Made by a program: the position numbers and the translations under genes. 64,000 bases of DNA from Candidatus Thorarchaeota archaeon (GTDB lineage: Archaea; Asgardarchaeota; Thorarchaeia; Thorarchaeales; Thorarchaeaceae): the NCBI GenBank assembly GCA_021498125.1, contig JAIZWL010000002.1, forward strand, positions 157,980-221,979. The letters run 5' to 3'. Shown here piece by piece: positions 42,524 through 52,387 of the stretch. The stretch's first letter is position 1; every line of letters begins with the position of its first letter. The notes under the pieces were generated by a model, which worked only from the letters and a program-made list of their open reading frames with translations, made no database searches and had not been told where the DNA came from.

Positions 42524-44764
42524 TCATTTTGAGTCAGGTTCAAAATCATCTAAAAGCATCTGAATTGGAGTGTCATCATCAATCAATACTTCGTCAACAG
42601 ACGCATCAGAGGCAATGCCATCACCCAATTGCGCTTTGATTGCTGAAGCAACTGTATCCCCAATTGTGGGGACACGAGCAATTTCTTCAATTCGACCAGC
42701 ATACAAGTCATCTATGGTCTTGAACCCATATTGATACAGCATACGCCCACGGACACGACCAATGCCTTTCAAGTTTACGAGTTCTATAATATCCTGTTTG
42801 ACCCCGTGTTTCAGACGTGTCTGGAGCTCTTTAAGAGGCGCAATATAGTGATTTGCACCACACACGCGCGCAATTTCTGAGGCGGAATAGGCCAACCATT
42901 CAGCAGTCTGGATAAAGCGATGAACATCCCCCATGCCGATACCATATCTTTCAGTAATCTCACGTTCGCCCCTCTCAGAGATCCAGTCCAGTAATATTCG
43001 TGCAGTCTTGATCTCACCCAGGAAACTAACATATTCGTTGGGTTCGTCCCAAGTGTCAGGAGAATCAATTAGCAAGTCATCAATGTGCTCCTCCACAAAA
43101 TAATCATAATCTTCGAGTTCTCTCCTCTGAACATATGTGACTGGTTGATCCGGAGAGTGGCAAATCAGGTGCAATAAGCCTAGTAATGAAGGGGTTTCTG
43201 AAGATTCCAAAACAGACAGCACATCACGAAATAGAATAGCCGTTTTGGGAGAGATGTACAATCGTGAAACCCTTGAACCAAATGCGGTTGGGGCATAGGC
43301 ACCCAGAGAGTCAAAAGTAATGAGATCGCCTGCCTGTAGGAATTCAAGGGCATGATCAATCTGCTGGGTAATAGTACTAAGAGAGAATTGCTGCCCAAAG
43401 AACGTTGCCGATATCAATCGGTCGATGCCTTCACGAGTTAAAGTAACACCTGTAGCGATAGATGCCAAGAGATGAAATTGCAATGCACTAGGAGCGGCCA
43501 GTTTCGATTTAATTGCCTCGGGTTCTGCAAGTACATAATTATCTAAGAGCATATCTCGTTCTTCAAATGACTTGGCAACAAGTATAGCTTCGCCATGATC
43601 ATCATACTTGGGGCGTCCAGCTCGTCCAGCCATCTGTTTATATTCAAGAACAGGAATGGGATAATTCCCGCGACTTGACTCGTAACGTCGATAATCACGA
43701 ATGATCGTTCTTCGCGCGGGAAGATTGACACCAGCAGCAAGAGTCGGGGTGGCAACAATCACCTTCAGCAAATTTTGCTTAAAACTATCTTCAACAAGAG
43801 ATCGCTCTCGATTCGTCAGACCTGCATGGTGAAATGCAACTCCCGATTTGACCAATTCTGACAGGATGCGAGACGCCTCAGGAGCAGAGGGGGTTCGAGC
43901 AATCCGTTTGGCCACAGTATCAAGTTTTTGCAGAGTTTCTGCATCAAGTGTTGCACGTACAACTCTAGTCAACGTCTTCCCCACAGCCACAGTAGAACGA
44001 CGACTTGATACAAACACTAAGACTTGCCCTTGGTCCCTGAGCGTGTCTGCAACAAGGTCTTTGACAGGATTAGAATATCTACAATCAATCGTTGTGCTAC
44101 TACCATCTGCAAAATGAATTACACCATCGAGTAGAACACCCTCTGCAAGGGGAACCGGTCTCCATTCGCTCTTAACAAGCTCTGCATCCAGCCATTGAGC
44201 TATCTCATCCGCATTCGATATTGTTGCACTTAGTGCAATAATCTGAACCGAGGGTAAGAGTTGACGAATCTTCGCCAAGACCATTTCCAAGGTGGGCCCA
44301 CGATGTTCATCATTGACCAAGTGAACCTCATCCACGACAACAACACTTACAGAGGACAACCAAGGGGGACTATGCCGTATCAGTGAGTCTGCACGTTCGG
44401 TGGTCAGTACAATAATGTCCGAATCGGCAAACTCTGTGCTGGTGCTATCATAATCCCCAATTGATAAAGAAGCAACGACTCCAAGAGAAGAATATTTTTT
44501 GAACTCAACATATTTTTCCCGTGCCAACGAGCGAAGCGGAGCAAGATACAACGCCTTTCCTCGACCCTCAGATATAGCCTTTAACATCGAGACTTCAGAT
44601 ACAAGGGTCTTACCTGCACTGGTAGGGATTGCCAGTACAAGATTTTGGCCTTCCAGTACTCTCGTCTTGAAGGCAGTCACTTGCGGTGGAAACAGAGTTT
44701 CAATACCGTGACGCTGTATAATGGCAATCAACCGCTTGTCGATTGGTACTTCATTAATATGCAT
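42524..44764 (-). CDS. hel308: Hel308-type Ski2-like DNA helicase
   Basis: 746 residues. Walker A IPTSAGKT (about 46-53), DEVH (about 140), SATISN, GVNLPARRTIIRDYRRY and QMAGRAGRPKYDDHGEAILVA motifs of RecA domains; winged helix and ratchet domains follow; a C-terminal HhH region (VNLKGIGRVRGRMLYQYGFKTIDDL) gives a brake/branch binding module. Unwinds lagging strands at stalled forks. The tail is acidic. The MCM gene is 29 bp upstream on the same strand. Confidence 0.94.
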   Translation of the reverse strand: MHINEVPIDKRLIAIIQRHGIETLFPPQVTAFKTRVLEGQNLVLAIPTSAGKTLVSEVSMLKAISEGRGKALYLAPLRSLAREKYVEFKKYSSLGVVASLSIGDYDSTSTEFADSDIIVLTTERADSLIRHSPPWLSSVSVVVVDEVHLVNDEHRGPTLEMVLAKIRQLLPSVQIIALSATISNADEIAQWLDAELVKSEWRPVPLAEGVLLDGVIHFADGSSTTIDCRYSNPVKDLVADTLRDQGQVLVFVSSRRSTVAVGKTLTRVVRATLDAETLQKLDTVAKRIARTPSAPEASRILSELVKSGVAFHHAGLTNRERSLVEDSFKQNLLKVIVATPTLAAGVNLPARRTIIRDYRRYESSRGNYPIPVLEYKQMAGRAGRPKYDDHGEAILVAKSFEERDMLLDNYVLAEPEAIKSKLAAPSALQFHLLASIATGVTLTREGIDRLISATFFGQQFSLSTITQQIDHALEFLQAGDLITFDSLGAYAPTAFGSRVSRLYISPKTAILFRDVLSVLESSETPSLLGLLHLICHSPDQPVTYVQRRELEDYDYFVEEHIDDLLIDSPDTWDEPNEYVSFLGEIKTARILLDWISERGEREITERYGIGMGDVHRFIQTAEWLAYSASEIARVCGANHYIAPLKELQTRLKHGVKQDIIELVNLKGIGRVRGRMLYQYGFKTIDDLYAGRIEEIARVPTIGDTVASAIKAQLGDGIASDASVDEVLIDDDTPIQMLLDDFEPDSK

Positions 44765-44793
44765 AATTGCCCACCAGACTATTCGAGAGAGAC

Positions 44794-46860
44794 CTAGGTC
44801 TGAGCACGCTTGAGCTTCCCTTCACGCGGATTGAAGAGAATACCCTCAGCCAATAATTTCTCAATCGTTTCTGCAACACGTTCACGAGGAATACCAGTGG
44901 CTGTGACTCTCTGAATTAACGCTTCTTCACTCACTGTAGATGTTCCCTCAGATTCAAACTCTCTCATAGCCTTGAGAATCACATCCGAGAGATTACGCTG
45001 AGTCGCACTCATTTTTGATACTAGTCGATCGATATCGATCTTGCCAGTCACTCGATCAAGAGCAACCATTCGTAACGACTGTTCCATCAAGTGAACAGAA
45101 GCCTCTGCATCTGCACGTGTGACCTTAGGACGTAAGGCCATCCGTGCTCTTGCCTCAGCAAGACGCACCAGTGATTCAAGCTGTCGAGCAGTTATTGGTA
45201 CAGGAGATGCACCATCTTCAGCCGTCTTACGCAAATCAACATAAAAATTCTCGATGACTTCTGCTGCCTCAGCTGTCAGAATTGGATTTTCACGAGAAGC
45301 ATAAGCTATGTATTTTTTCAGAAAATCGGGATGAACTGTAGCCACTTCATCGTGGATGGGAGTCTTCTGTCGTTGATGCATGCCAAGAATGAATTGAGCA
45401 AGTTCTCGGTCTTTTTGCGACTCGACAGTATCCACAAGTATCCAAATGAGATCAAATCGTGACAAGATCGTAAAAGGCAACTTGATATTATCTTGCACAG
45501 AGAGAGAGGGCTCGTAACGGCCAAGAGTTGGATTTGCAGCGGCTAGTATTGATGTACGGGCATTAAGCGTTGCAACAATTCCGGCTTTTGCAATACTCAC
45601 AGTATGTTGTTCCATTGCCTCATGAATGGCCGTTCGATCATTTGGGTCCATTTTATCAAATTCATCAATGCACGCAATACCTTGATCCGCAAGTACAAGA
45701 GCACCAGCCTCAAGAGTCATAGCTCCAGTATCGACATCTCTCACAACTGCGGCTGTAAGTCCCGCGGCGGTAGTTCCTTTGCCGGATGTGTAGAGACCAC
45801 GTTGAGCAAGACGCGATACAAATTTGAGAATCTGACTCTTCCCTGTCCCGGGATCTCCAATGACTAGAATATTTGATCTGCCACGAAGTCTAGTTCCATC
45901 AGGTAATGTTTTTCCAACACCACCAAAGAGAAGAAGCGCTATTGATTCTTTGATAAGTTCATGCCCATGAATAGAGGGTGCAATTGAGGCGTAAATGCGT
46001 TCATGAACATAAGGGTCGTCTGCAAGTTCTCGGATCTGACGTTCTTCTTCCTCAGTGATATCAAGTTCTTCAAATTCTTTCTCACCAATTTCGATACCAT
46101 TGGCTTCTACAAAGACGTTAAAGGTCGCCAGCCGTCCGCCTCTACGTGAGAAATCAGGGGCCGTTCGGAGAATCCCTGTGATCTTCACCAAATCTCCCGG
46201 ACGGGATAAATCAACAATATCCCCTTCAAGAATTACGTCTACAGAACGCGGCATCTGCCCTGGTGGGAGCTCCTCGGGCGACTCTTGTATTCGAACCTTT
46301 TGCCAATCAATAAATTGAGATTTTTCCGGAAGAAGCTTGATTGGAGTCTTCTTTTGGCACGTATCACATTGAAGAGGTTCTGTATATCGACCTTCTTCTT
46401 GCGCTTGGGGAATCTCCGTCCCACAGACACGACATTGAAAAACTGCTTCTACAAGGAGGGGTTTGACTTCACTTGCACGCATCATAATACCACTGATGTG
46501 AATTAGACGCCCTATATGCCGTGATCGTATTGTGCGGAGGGGGACATGCTCGGGATAATTGACAATTCTAAATTTAATAGCAGTACGATCAACAGAGTCT
46601 ACATAATCAGGGTCTTCAAGCTCTAGAATTGAGAGTAGAGCATTATTTGCAGTCTTCAAGAACCCACTAGGATCTTTTGCTGAAATCTCCATAAAGACGT
46701 TATCAAAGTTTACAAGATCTTGAAAGTCAACTGTCAACGAGAGTACTTGATCAAGTGACATTGTCTGTATCCGAGGGAGATAGACCAAATGCCCAGTTTC
46801 GTCCTTATACGAACGGAGAAAATCTTCAAGACGTTCTTGCAAGTCCTCATCAACAAACAT
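44794..46860 (-). CDS. mcm: Replicative MCM helicase
   Basis: 688 residues from the ATG at 46858-46860 (GAGGT nine bases before); TTG 46881 is an alternative. The N-terminal OB/zinc domain has CRVCG...CDTCQKK. Walker A GDPGTGKSQILK, Walker B CIDEFDKM, sensor 1 AANPTLG, arginine finger SRFDLIWIL. The C-terminal winged helix is present. It forms the homohexameric fork helicase with GINS, encoded just upstream. Confidence 0.97.
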   Translation of the reverse strand: MFVDEDLQERLEDFLRSYKDETGHLVYLPRIQTMSLDQVLSLTVDFQDLVNFDNVFMEISAKDPSGFLKTANNALLSILELEDPDYVDSVDRTAIKFRIVNYPEHVPLRTIRSRHIGRLIHISGIMMRASEVKPLLVEAVFQCRVCGTEIPQAQEEGRYTEPLQCDTCQKKTPIKLLPEKSQFIDWQKVRIQESPEELPPGQMPRSVDVILEGDIVDLSRPGDLVKITGILRTAPDFSRRGGRLATFNVFVEANGIEIGEKEFEELDITEEEERQIRELADDPYVHERIYASIAPSIHGHELIKESIALLLFGGVGKTLPDGTRLRGRSNILVIGDPGTGKSQILKFVSRLAQRGLYTSGKGTTAAGLTAAVVRDVDTGAMTLEAGALVLADQGIACIDEFDKMDPNDRTAIHEAMEQHTVSIAKAGIVATLNARTSILAAANPTLGRYEPSLSVQDNIKLPFTILSRFDLIWILVDTVESQKDRELAQFILGMHQRQKTPIHDEVATVHPDFLKKYIAYASRENPILTAEAAEVIENFYVDLRKTAEDGASPVPITARQLESLVRLAEARARMALRPKVTRADAEASVHLMEQSLRMVALDRVTGKIDIDRLVSKMSATQRNLSDVILKAMREFESEGTSTVSEEALIQRVTATGIPRERVAETIEKLLAEGILFNPREGKLKRAQT

Positions 46861-46944
46861 GGTAATCCAACCTCTGATCAAATACTGAAATCAATGTGAT
46901 ACTAATATTGCACATGACCAAAAATAACTGGCAATCCTTTGTAT

Positions 46945-47541
46945 TTAAGGGGCTTCCTCGCCCAGGTCGAGTTCATCCAGCACTGCGGCCTTCCAGCGGG
47001 TCAGCATTGCGGAGAGCTCATCACAGAGCCACTTTTCTTCAACAGTCATACGACGAGCCATATCTTGAGTAATACCCGCATTTGCAATCCGAAGAATCTT
47101 AGAGAGACGCGTATTCCGCAAGAAACTGGCAACTTTCCGGATTTTCTCTATCTCGTCATACGTTCGCGGATCAATTGAGGTGCGATCGCCCATTAATCTT
47201 CGAATTTTTTGGGTCAAAGCAATATACAGGTATTTTGAAGGGAGAGGACCATGAAGACCGCGTGGCTGCCCTCGTTCTTTATTGAAGAAATTCTGAATTC
47301 GGTGTACAGAGTCATAAGCATCCTCGGGAGACAGTTCAACAACCCCTTGAATAAGGAGGGTATCTAAGACCCAATTAGGCAAGTCCGCCTGAGACCCCGC
47401 CTTAAAGGGGCCATACGATTGACCTCCGGCCTCAAATTGAGGCGTACTCTGGAGGAACACGCAAGATCGAGACTCATTAAGAAATTCCATTCTAAAACGA
47501 AACAGGGGGCTTGTAACTTCATCATACTGATACATGGGCAA
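46945..47541 (-). CDS. gins51: GINS complex subunit (Gins51/15 type)
   Basis: 198 residues. Helical DPRTYDEIEKIRKVASFLRNTRLSKILRIANAG plus an ARRMTVEEKWLCDELSAML end give the GINS A/B domain pattern. TTG start at 47539, or ATG at 47533-47535 two codons on; no SD. GINS bridges MCM and GAN/RecJ in the archaeal CMG. Only one GINS gene is visible, which may form a homotetramer or have a partner elsewhere. Confidence 0.85.
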   Translation of the reverse strand: MPMYQYDEVTSPLFRFRMEFLNESRSCVFLQSTPQFEAGGQSYGPFKAGSQADLPNWVLDTLLIQGVVELSPEDAYDSVHRIQNFFNKERGQPRGLHGPLPSKYLYIALTQKIRRLMGDRTSIDPRTYDEIEKIRKVASFLRNTRLSKILRIANAGITQDMARRMTVEEKWLCDELSAMLTRWKAAVLDELDLGEEAP

Positions 47542-47897
47542 TCAGGTAGAGATGAAGGGGCGTTGCGATAAAATCATTGTCATCTAATGCCGATACCACA
47601 GGAAAATAAGTTGAGACCATTGCAGACAGGGTCTCAATTGGCGCTTAAATACTATCGAGCACGACATTCGAATGAGGCAAAACTAATACAGTACGAGGCC
47701 ACAATCAGAACTTTGGGAAGTTTACAAAACAATGTCATCCCACAAAATTCCAATTGCCAAATACATTGTAGTCAATCTCTGTATTCCAAGTAGCTTCACC
47801 AAAATTGAATCGAACATGACAAACAATTAAATCGAACTAATCTCGAAAGATGTTACTGGCTTCATACCCATATAACTAACGAACGGTGAATCATAAA
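47542..47897. other. Intergenic region between GINS and RfcS
   Basis: About 355 bp. TTGAGACC (47611-47618) and GGTCTCAA (47630-47637) are perfect 8-bp inverted arms with an 11-bp spacer, and CTTAAATA (47644-47651) looks like an archaeal TATA element. No supported gene follows closely; a short unrecorded transcript is possible. The last part is AT-rich with the RfcS promoter. Confidence 0.4.
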
Positions 47898-48842
47898 ATG
47901 GAAATGGATCTCTGGACAGAAAAATATAGGCCACAGACTTTGGGAGAAATTGTCGGGCAAGATAATGTGATCAATAGTCTCAAACATTTTGTTGAACGGG
48001 GTCGTGTTCCACATTGCCTGTTCAGTGGACCCCCGGGGACTAGCAAGACAACAGCAGCAATGGCCATGGCGCGGGATCTCTTCAAGGAGTCATTTGATGA
48101 CAATTTCATGGAACTAAATGCAAGTGATGAGAGAGGGATAGATGTGGTCAGGAATCAGGTCAAGCAGTTTGCACGATCCATTCCTGCAGGTGGTGCACCG
48201 TTCAAAATTTTAGTACTGGATGAAGCAGATCATTTAACTGCCGACGCTCAACATGCACTCAGAAGAACTATGGAGGCTTATGCATCCTCCTGTCGAATGA
48301 TTTTAATATGTAATTATTCTAGCCGAATAATCCCCCCAATTCAATCACGATGTGCTATTTTTCGCTTTTCTAGGTTAGAAGAAAAAGCAATATCAGAAAG
48401 AATAGAATATATTGCAAAACGCGAAAAGGTGGAGATTGAGCCCTCAGGAATTCAAGCGATATTGTATCTGGCGGAGGGCGATATGCGTGCAGCGATCAAT
48501 CTACTGCAGGCTGCAGCTTCGTCTACGAAAAAAGTCAACGAGGAAAACGTTTTTGCAATAGCAGGAAGAGCAAACCCACGCATCATCAAAGAGATACTGG
48601 CACTTGCAACCAGTGGAAAATACAAAGAAACTCTAGATATGATGAGAGACCTTCTATATCATGAGGGAATTTCGCCTCTGGATTTAACACGTCAACTTCA
48701 CAAAGAGTTAGCAACATTCGAGAATAGTCATAGAGTGGAGATTCTTGAGAGAACGGCGGAAACTGAATTTAGAATTACAGAGGGCGCTAATGGAGAGGTA
48801 CAATTGACGGCACTCATGGCATATCTCAGTACAAAAGAGTGA
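47898..48842 (+). CDS. rfcS: Replication factor C small subunit
   Basis: About 314 residues from the ATG at 47898 behind GGTGA (a GTG at 47886 overlaps that SD). LWTEKYRPQTLGEIVGQ, GPPGTSKTT, DEADHLT, ALRRTMEAYASSCRMIL and SRCAIF are RFC boxes. It forms the AAA+ clamp loader with RfcL and loads PCNA. Single RfcS; RfcL starts 10 bp after its stop. Confidence 0.97.
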   Translation: MEMDLWTEKYRPQTLGEIVGQDNVINSLKHFVERGRVPHCLFSGPPGTSKTTAAMAMARDLFKESFDDNFMELNASDERGIDVVRNQVKQFARSIPAGGAPFKILVLDEADHLTADAQHALRRTMEAYASSCRMILICNYSSRIIPPIQSRCAIFRFSRLEEKAISERIEYIAKREKVEIEPSGIQAILYLAEGDMRAAINLLQAAASSTKKVNEENVFAIAGRANPRIIKEILALATSGKYKETLDMMRDLLYHEGISPLDLTRQLHKELATFENSHRVEILERTAETEFRITEGANGEVQLTALMAYLSTKE

Positions 48843-48852
48843 GGGCCATACT

Positions 48853-50073
48853 ATGAAAACAGCACCTTGGCCAGAAAAATACAGACCGATCACCGCAAGT
48901 CAAATCGTGGGTAATGAAGAAGCACGAACTCAACTGACCACTTGGATAAAATCATGGTTGCAAGGGATACCTTCACGTCGAGCAGTACTGCTTTTAGGAC
49001 CACCCGGTGTCGGAAAAACTACAACAATCTATGCCTTGGCTAACGATTTGAATATGGAGCTAGTAGAGTTTAACGCAAGTGATAGACGCAATAAGGAAAT
49101 TATAGAAAGAGTCGTGTGGCGATCTGCCACTCAAGAAACTCTGGATGGCCGGAAACGAATCATATTACTTGAAGAGGTTGATGGGTTGTCGGGCACTGGG
49201 GACAGAGGCGGCTCAGGGGCAATTGCCAAGATAATACGAGAGACAATTCACCCCTTGGTCATGACCGCAAATGACCCAACTAGCCCTCGTCTTAAAGATT
49301 TGGAAAAAATCAGTCGCATTATAACATTTGAACAGATTTCGTTCGACAACATTCTTACAGTCTTGAAACGCATTTTAAAGGACACAGGCGCAGAAGTCGA
49401 TGAGGAACTTGTTGCAAGAATAGCAGATAGGGCAAATGGCGATCTGCGAGGGGCAATTGCTGATCTTGAAACCATTATAGAGGGAGAGATGGATAAAGAG
49501 GGGATCATAGGCGGACGAAACTCACGAGTCTCCATCGAACATACACTAAAACGAATCTTCATGACGACCGATCCCACAGTGGTTAGACAGGTCCTTAACG
49601 AGGCCGATAGCGATCAGGATGAACTTTTACTCTGGTTAGAAGAAAACCTTCATCTTCACTTAACAGACCCAACCGAACTTGCAAAGGGGTATGAAGCATT
49701 ATCTTTGGCCGATCAAGTATTGGGAAGGATTATGAATAGACAAAACTGGAAGCTCCTATCCTATTTTTATGACTATATCGCAATGGCGTTAGCACCTAGT
49801 CGAATAAAAACACCATTTAGATTAGTAAAATACAAACGACCAAGCTGGCCATTGATTGTGTGGAAGGGAACACGGGCATTAGACAAAAAAGCCCCACTAC
49901 TTTCGAGCCTATCAGAATTTACAGCGGTCTCAAGATATCGAATTCCAAGAATATATACACCGTACATTGAACAGATGTGCGAACGTGATCAGAGTAATTT
50001 AACCAAGATGGCAAAATGGCTTGGAATTAAACCGGACGCAATTGCTCCTCGGCCTCAGCGGAAAGCGAAGTGA
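48853..50073 (+). CDS. rfcL: Replication factor C large subunit
   Basis: 406 residues. WPEKYRPITASQIVGNE, GPPGVGKTTTIYALAND, LEEVDGLSG and RNKEIIERV fit RfcL, with a long C-terminal helical domain ending RPQRKAK. Its last 47 bp overlap the 3' end of truA on the other strand. Loader partner of RfcS. Confidence 0.96.
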   Translation: MKTAPWPEKYRPITASQIVGNEEARTQLTTWIKSWLQGIPSRRAVLLLGPPGVGKTTTIYALANDLNMELVEFNASDRRNKEIIERVVWRSATQETLDGRKRIILLEEVDGLSGTGDRGGSGAIAKIIRETIHPLVMTANDPTSPRLKDLEKISRIITFEQISFDNILTVLKRILKDTGAEVDEELVARIADRANGDLRGAIADLETIIEGEMDKEGIIGGRNSRVSIEHTLKRIFMTTDPTVVRQVLNEADSDQDELLLWLEENLHLHLTDPTELAKGYEALSLADQVLGRIMNRQNWKLLSYFYDYIAMALAPSRIKTPFRLVKYKRPSWPLIVWKGTRALDKKAPLLSSLSEFTAVSRYRIPRIYTPYIEQMCERDQSNLTKMAKWLGIKPDAIAPRPQRKAK

Positions 50074-50851
50074 GTGCGACCAGAAACCTTCTGAAAAAGT
50101 TAAGGCGTCCATTAATTATTTTTTGCATCCGCCGGACACCATATTTGTCAAGAATAAAATGAAAGGGAACAACGGACTCCATCAGAAAGAGGGCCTCCGG
50201 AGGGGCGGGGCGAATACCACTTGCAAGACGCGCCTTTGCGTGTACAATATTATTGACAGCATCTAAGTCTATTTGATGACGCCCAACGAGGAGTAGCAGG
50301 GAAGCTATATTTCGCACAAGTTTCCAGAGAAAGCTTGTGCCATGTACTTCGATTTTTAGGGACGTCTCGGTCGGAATGACTGCAACATTAAGAAGAGTTG
50401 TCGTTGTAGGGCGAAGACCATCACGCTTTGATAGAAATTTAAAGTCATGAACCCCCACTAGAAGCTGTGAGGCTTTTTGCATAAGAGAAATGTCAAAATC
50501 ATCATTGTGAGGGAGATAATATCGATAATATCTCGATAGAACGTCATGTCTTGGATTAAACTCATTGTGAATCTTACAAAATGCCCAGAGACCCATATCA
50601 GGTGGAAGATGTTTGTTTATGCCCATTACACTAAATGGCATATCGGTATTGATCATCACAACCTGCCCAATGCTATGAACTCCACGATCAGTCCTGCCAG
50701 AAAGTCGAACCGTCTTAGTGTCATGGGGTTCGCCACTCCAACGAGAGATTGCCGAGATTAATTCGCCCTGGACGGTACGAAGGCCCGGTTGTACCTGTGA
50801 GCCATGGAATCCATCCCCAAAATAAAAGAGACGCGCTAAGAATGCAGTCAA
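50027..50851 (-). CDS. truA: tRNA pseudouridine synthase A (TruA)
   Basis: 274 residues from a TTG at 50849-50851, six bases after GGTGAT; an upstream start at 50929 would overlap the ArsR-type gene. YFGDGFHGSQVQPGLRTVQGEL and the catalytic Asp in LSGRTDRGVHSIGQVV are diagnostic; FLWKLVRNIASLLL is the second motif. Modifies U38-40 of tRNA anticodon stems. Convergent overlap of 47 bp with rfcL. Confidence 0.92.
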   Translation of the reverse strand: MTAFLARLFYFGDGFHGSQVQPGLRTVQGELISAISRWSGEPHDTKTVRLSGRTDRGVHSIGQVVMINTDMPFSVMGINKHLPPDMGLWAFCKIHNEFNPRHDVLSRYYRYYLPHNDDFDISLMQKASQLLVGVHDFKFLSKRDGLRPTTTTLLNVAVIPTETSLKIEVHGTSFLWKLVRNIASLLLLVGRHQIDLDAVNNIVHAKARLASGIRPAPPEALFLMESVVPFHFILDKYGVRRMQKIINGRLNFFRRFLVALTSLSAEAEEQLRPV

Positions 50852-50873
50852 CTCTGAATCACCAATCGAAAGA

Positions 50874-51158
50874 TTAGGACTCCCATAAATCCAACAAAGC
50901 CCTGAAAGAACGTGCACGCAAGTCTTCAATTTTATAGCGATATATCTTAATCCGCCCGAAGATCTTCTCTTCTACTAAACCTGATTGAACAAGAACGGAA
51001 AGATGTGATTTTGTAGTACTGTGATTTAGACCAACACGCCGACAAATCTCGGAGATGTTCAATTCTTCTGAAAAAGCTAATTCCTTGAGAATCTTAATTC
51101 GCCCACGAGAAGAGAGCATATCTTCAATAGAAATTCGAGCAGCTGGCGACGATTCCAT
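50874..51158 (-). CDS. ArsR-type winged-helix regulator
   Basis: 94 residues. RISIEDMLSSRGRIKILKELAFSEELNISEICRRVGLNHSTTKSHLSVLVQSGLVEEKIFGRIKIYRY is an ArsR-type winged helix. Its start adjoins the cdc6 stop (1-bp overlap), so it is translated with the origin-binding protein. Not linked to metal genes; may regulate this locus. Confidence 0.87.
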   Translation of the reverse strand: MESSPAARISIEDMLSSRGRIKILKELAFSEELNISEICRRVGLNHSTTKSHLSVLVQSGLVEEKIFGRIKIYRYKIEDLRARSFRALLDLWES

Positions 51159-52375
51159 TACACCACCCCTGATTTAGATTCTATTAATTGCTGAAGAAAA
51201 CGCTCAAGCATTTCAGCAGGAACATCGGATAAGCCAACTAGAGTGGTCTGACCCCTAAGACCAACTCCAGAGCGTTTGGCATCAATTAAACCATGAGCGG
51301 CTAAATCTTGTACCCACTCCCATACTTGAGTATGGGAACGAGGCTCCTCACCATATTCCTCACAAATTGAATGGTACATATCTTCAATAGTGCCGGTCAT
51401 AACATAAGCATCACGACTCTCTTTGAGAAGACGAGCTGCGGCTAGAAGCAGCAGACGATTATGTAATGGAAGTGTAGCAAAGACTTCCTTTCTTAATTCG
51501 GGGTGCGTATCAGCTTTGGCTTGGCGAACATAATCAGGAATCACAACTGAGGCGCCCTCCCTATCAGCTTGCTTCCCCGCACGCCATAGAAGCTCAATTG
51601 CATAACGTGCATCTCCCCGTTCTGCTGCAATATCACAGATAAGCTGAATAGTTTCATTCATAACTGCGGATTCTACAAATGCTTGATCAACACGCTCTTT
51701 GAGAATATCATAGAGTTGACTAGAACTATATTTGCTGAAGTGCAGTATGTTTTGTTGGAGCGTACTTAGAGTGCTCCGATCGAGCATAGTTGCAAGAGGG
51801 ATATCACGACCGACTCCAATTACTGCAAGACGCTGTGGAGCATTTAAGCGGTCATCCATTAATCTTGTAAGATCATATAATATGTCAGGCCCTGCATGAC
51901 GAATAAAATAATCAAGTTCGTCAAGTATTAGCAGCAAATATCTGTCTTCGGCATCCAAGACTTCTACTAAAATCTGAAGTATTTCATGTGGTGAATGTCC
52001 GCGCCTAGGAAAGCTTGGTTTGAATTCACGTAGCATTCGAAGATAGACAAGATAGATGCTTTTATTCACACGACAATTAATATGAAGACTGTGTAAGCGA
52101 ATTCCGCGACGTTGCGCAACCTTAACGAGCTGATCAGCAAAACGCTTAGTCACGGCCGTCTTCCCTGTACCCACAGGACCTTCAATGATAAGACGTGGAC
52201 TTGTTGACCCAGGAGATTTAATCAGCGTCTTAAAACTTCGTGCAAGAACACGCTGCTCGTCTTCACGATGCGGTAAGCTTTCAGGCACATAATCAATAGA
52301 TAGTACCTGCTCTCTCTTGAAGACACTATCACGACTTAGCTCGTCTTCTACAAAGTCAATGAACTTGTCTGTCAT
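51158..52375 (-). CDS. cdc6: Orc1/Cdc6 origin-binding AAA+ protein
   Basis: 405 residues from the ATG at 52373-52375 (TTG 52387 upstream possible). IEGPVGTGKTAVTKRFADQL Walker A, LLLILDELDYF Walker B, sensor 2 GDARYAIELLWRAG, winged helix at the C-terminus (VWEWVQDLAAHGLIDAKRSGVGLRGQTTL). ACTTTTAAGC on the minus strand about 30-45 bp upstream resembles its TATA box. Initiators usually sit near an origin, but no repeated origin boxes were recognised in the 220 bp upstream. Confidence 0.95.
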   Translation of the reverse strand: MTDKFIDFVEDELSRDSVFKREQVLSIDYVPESLPHREDEQRVLARSFKTLIKSPGSTSPRLIIEGPVGTGKTAVTKRFADQLVKVAQRRGIRLHSLHINCRVNKSIYLVYLRMLREFKPSFPRRGHSPHEILQILVEVLDAEDRYLLLILDELDYFIRHAGPDILYDLTRLMDDRLNAPQRLAVIGVGRDIPLATMLDRSTLSTLQQNILHFSKYSSSQLYDILKERVDQAFVESAVMNETIQLICDIAAERGDARYAIELLWRAGKQADREGASVVIPDYVRQAKADTHPELRKEVFATLPLHNRLLLLAAARLLKESRDAYVMTGTIEDMYHSICEEYGEEPRSHTQVWEWVQDLAAHGLIDAKRSGVGLRGQTTLVGLSDVPAEMLERFLQQLIESKSGVV

Positions 52376-52387
52376 TCCGAGAACCAA

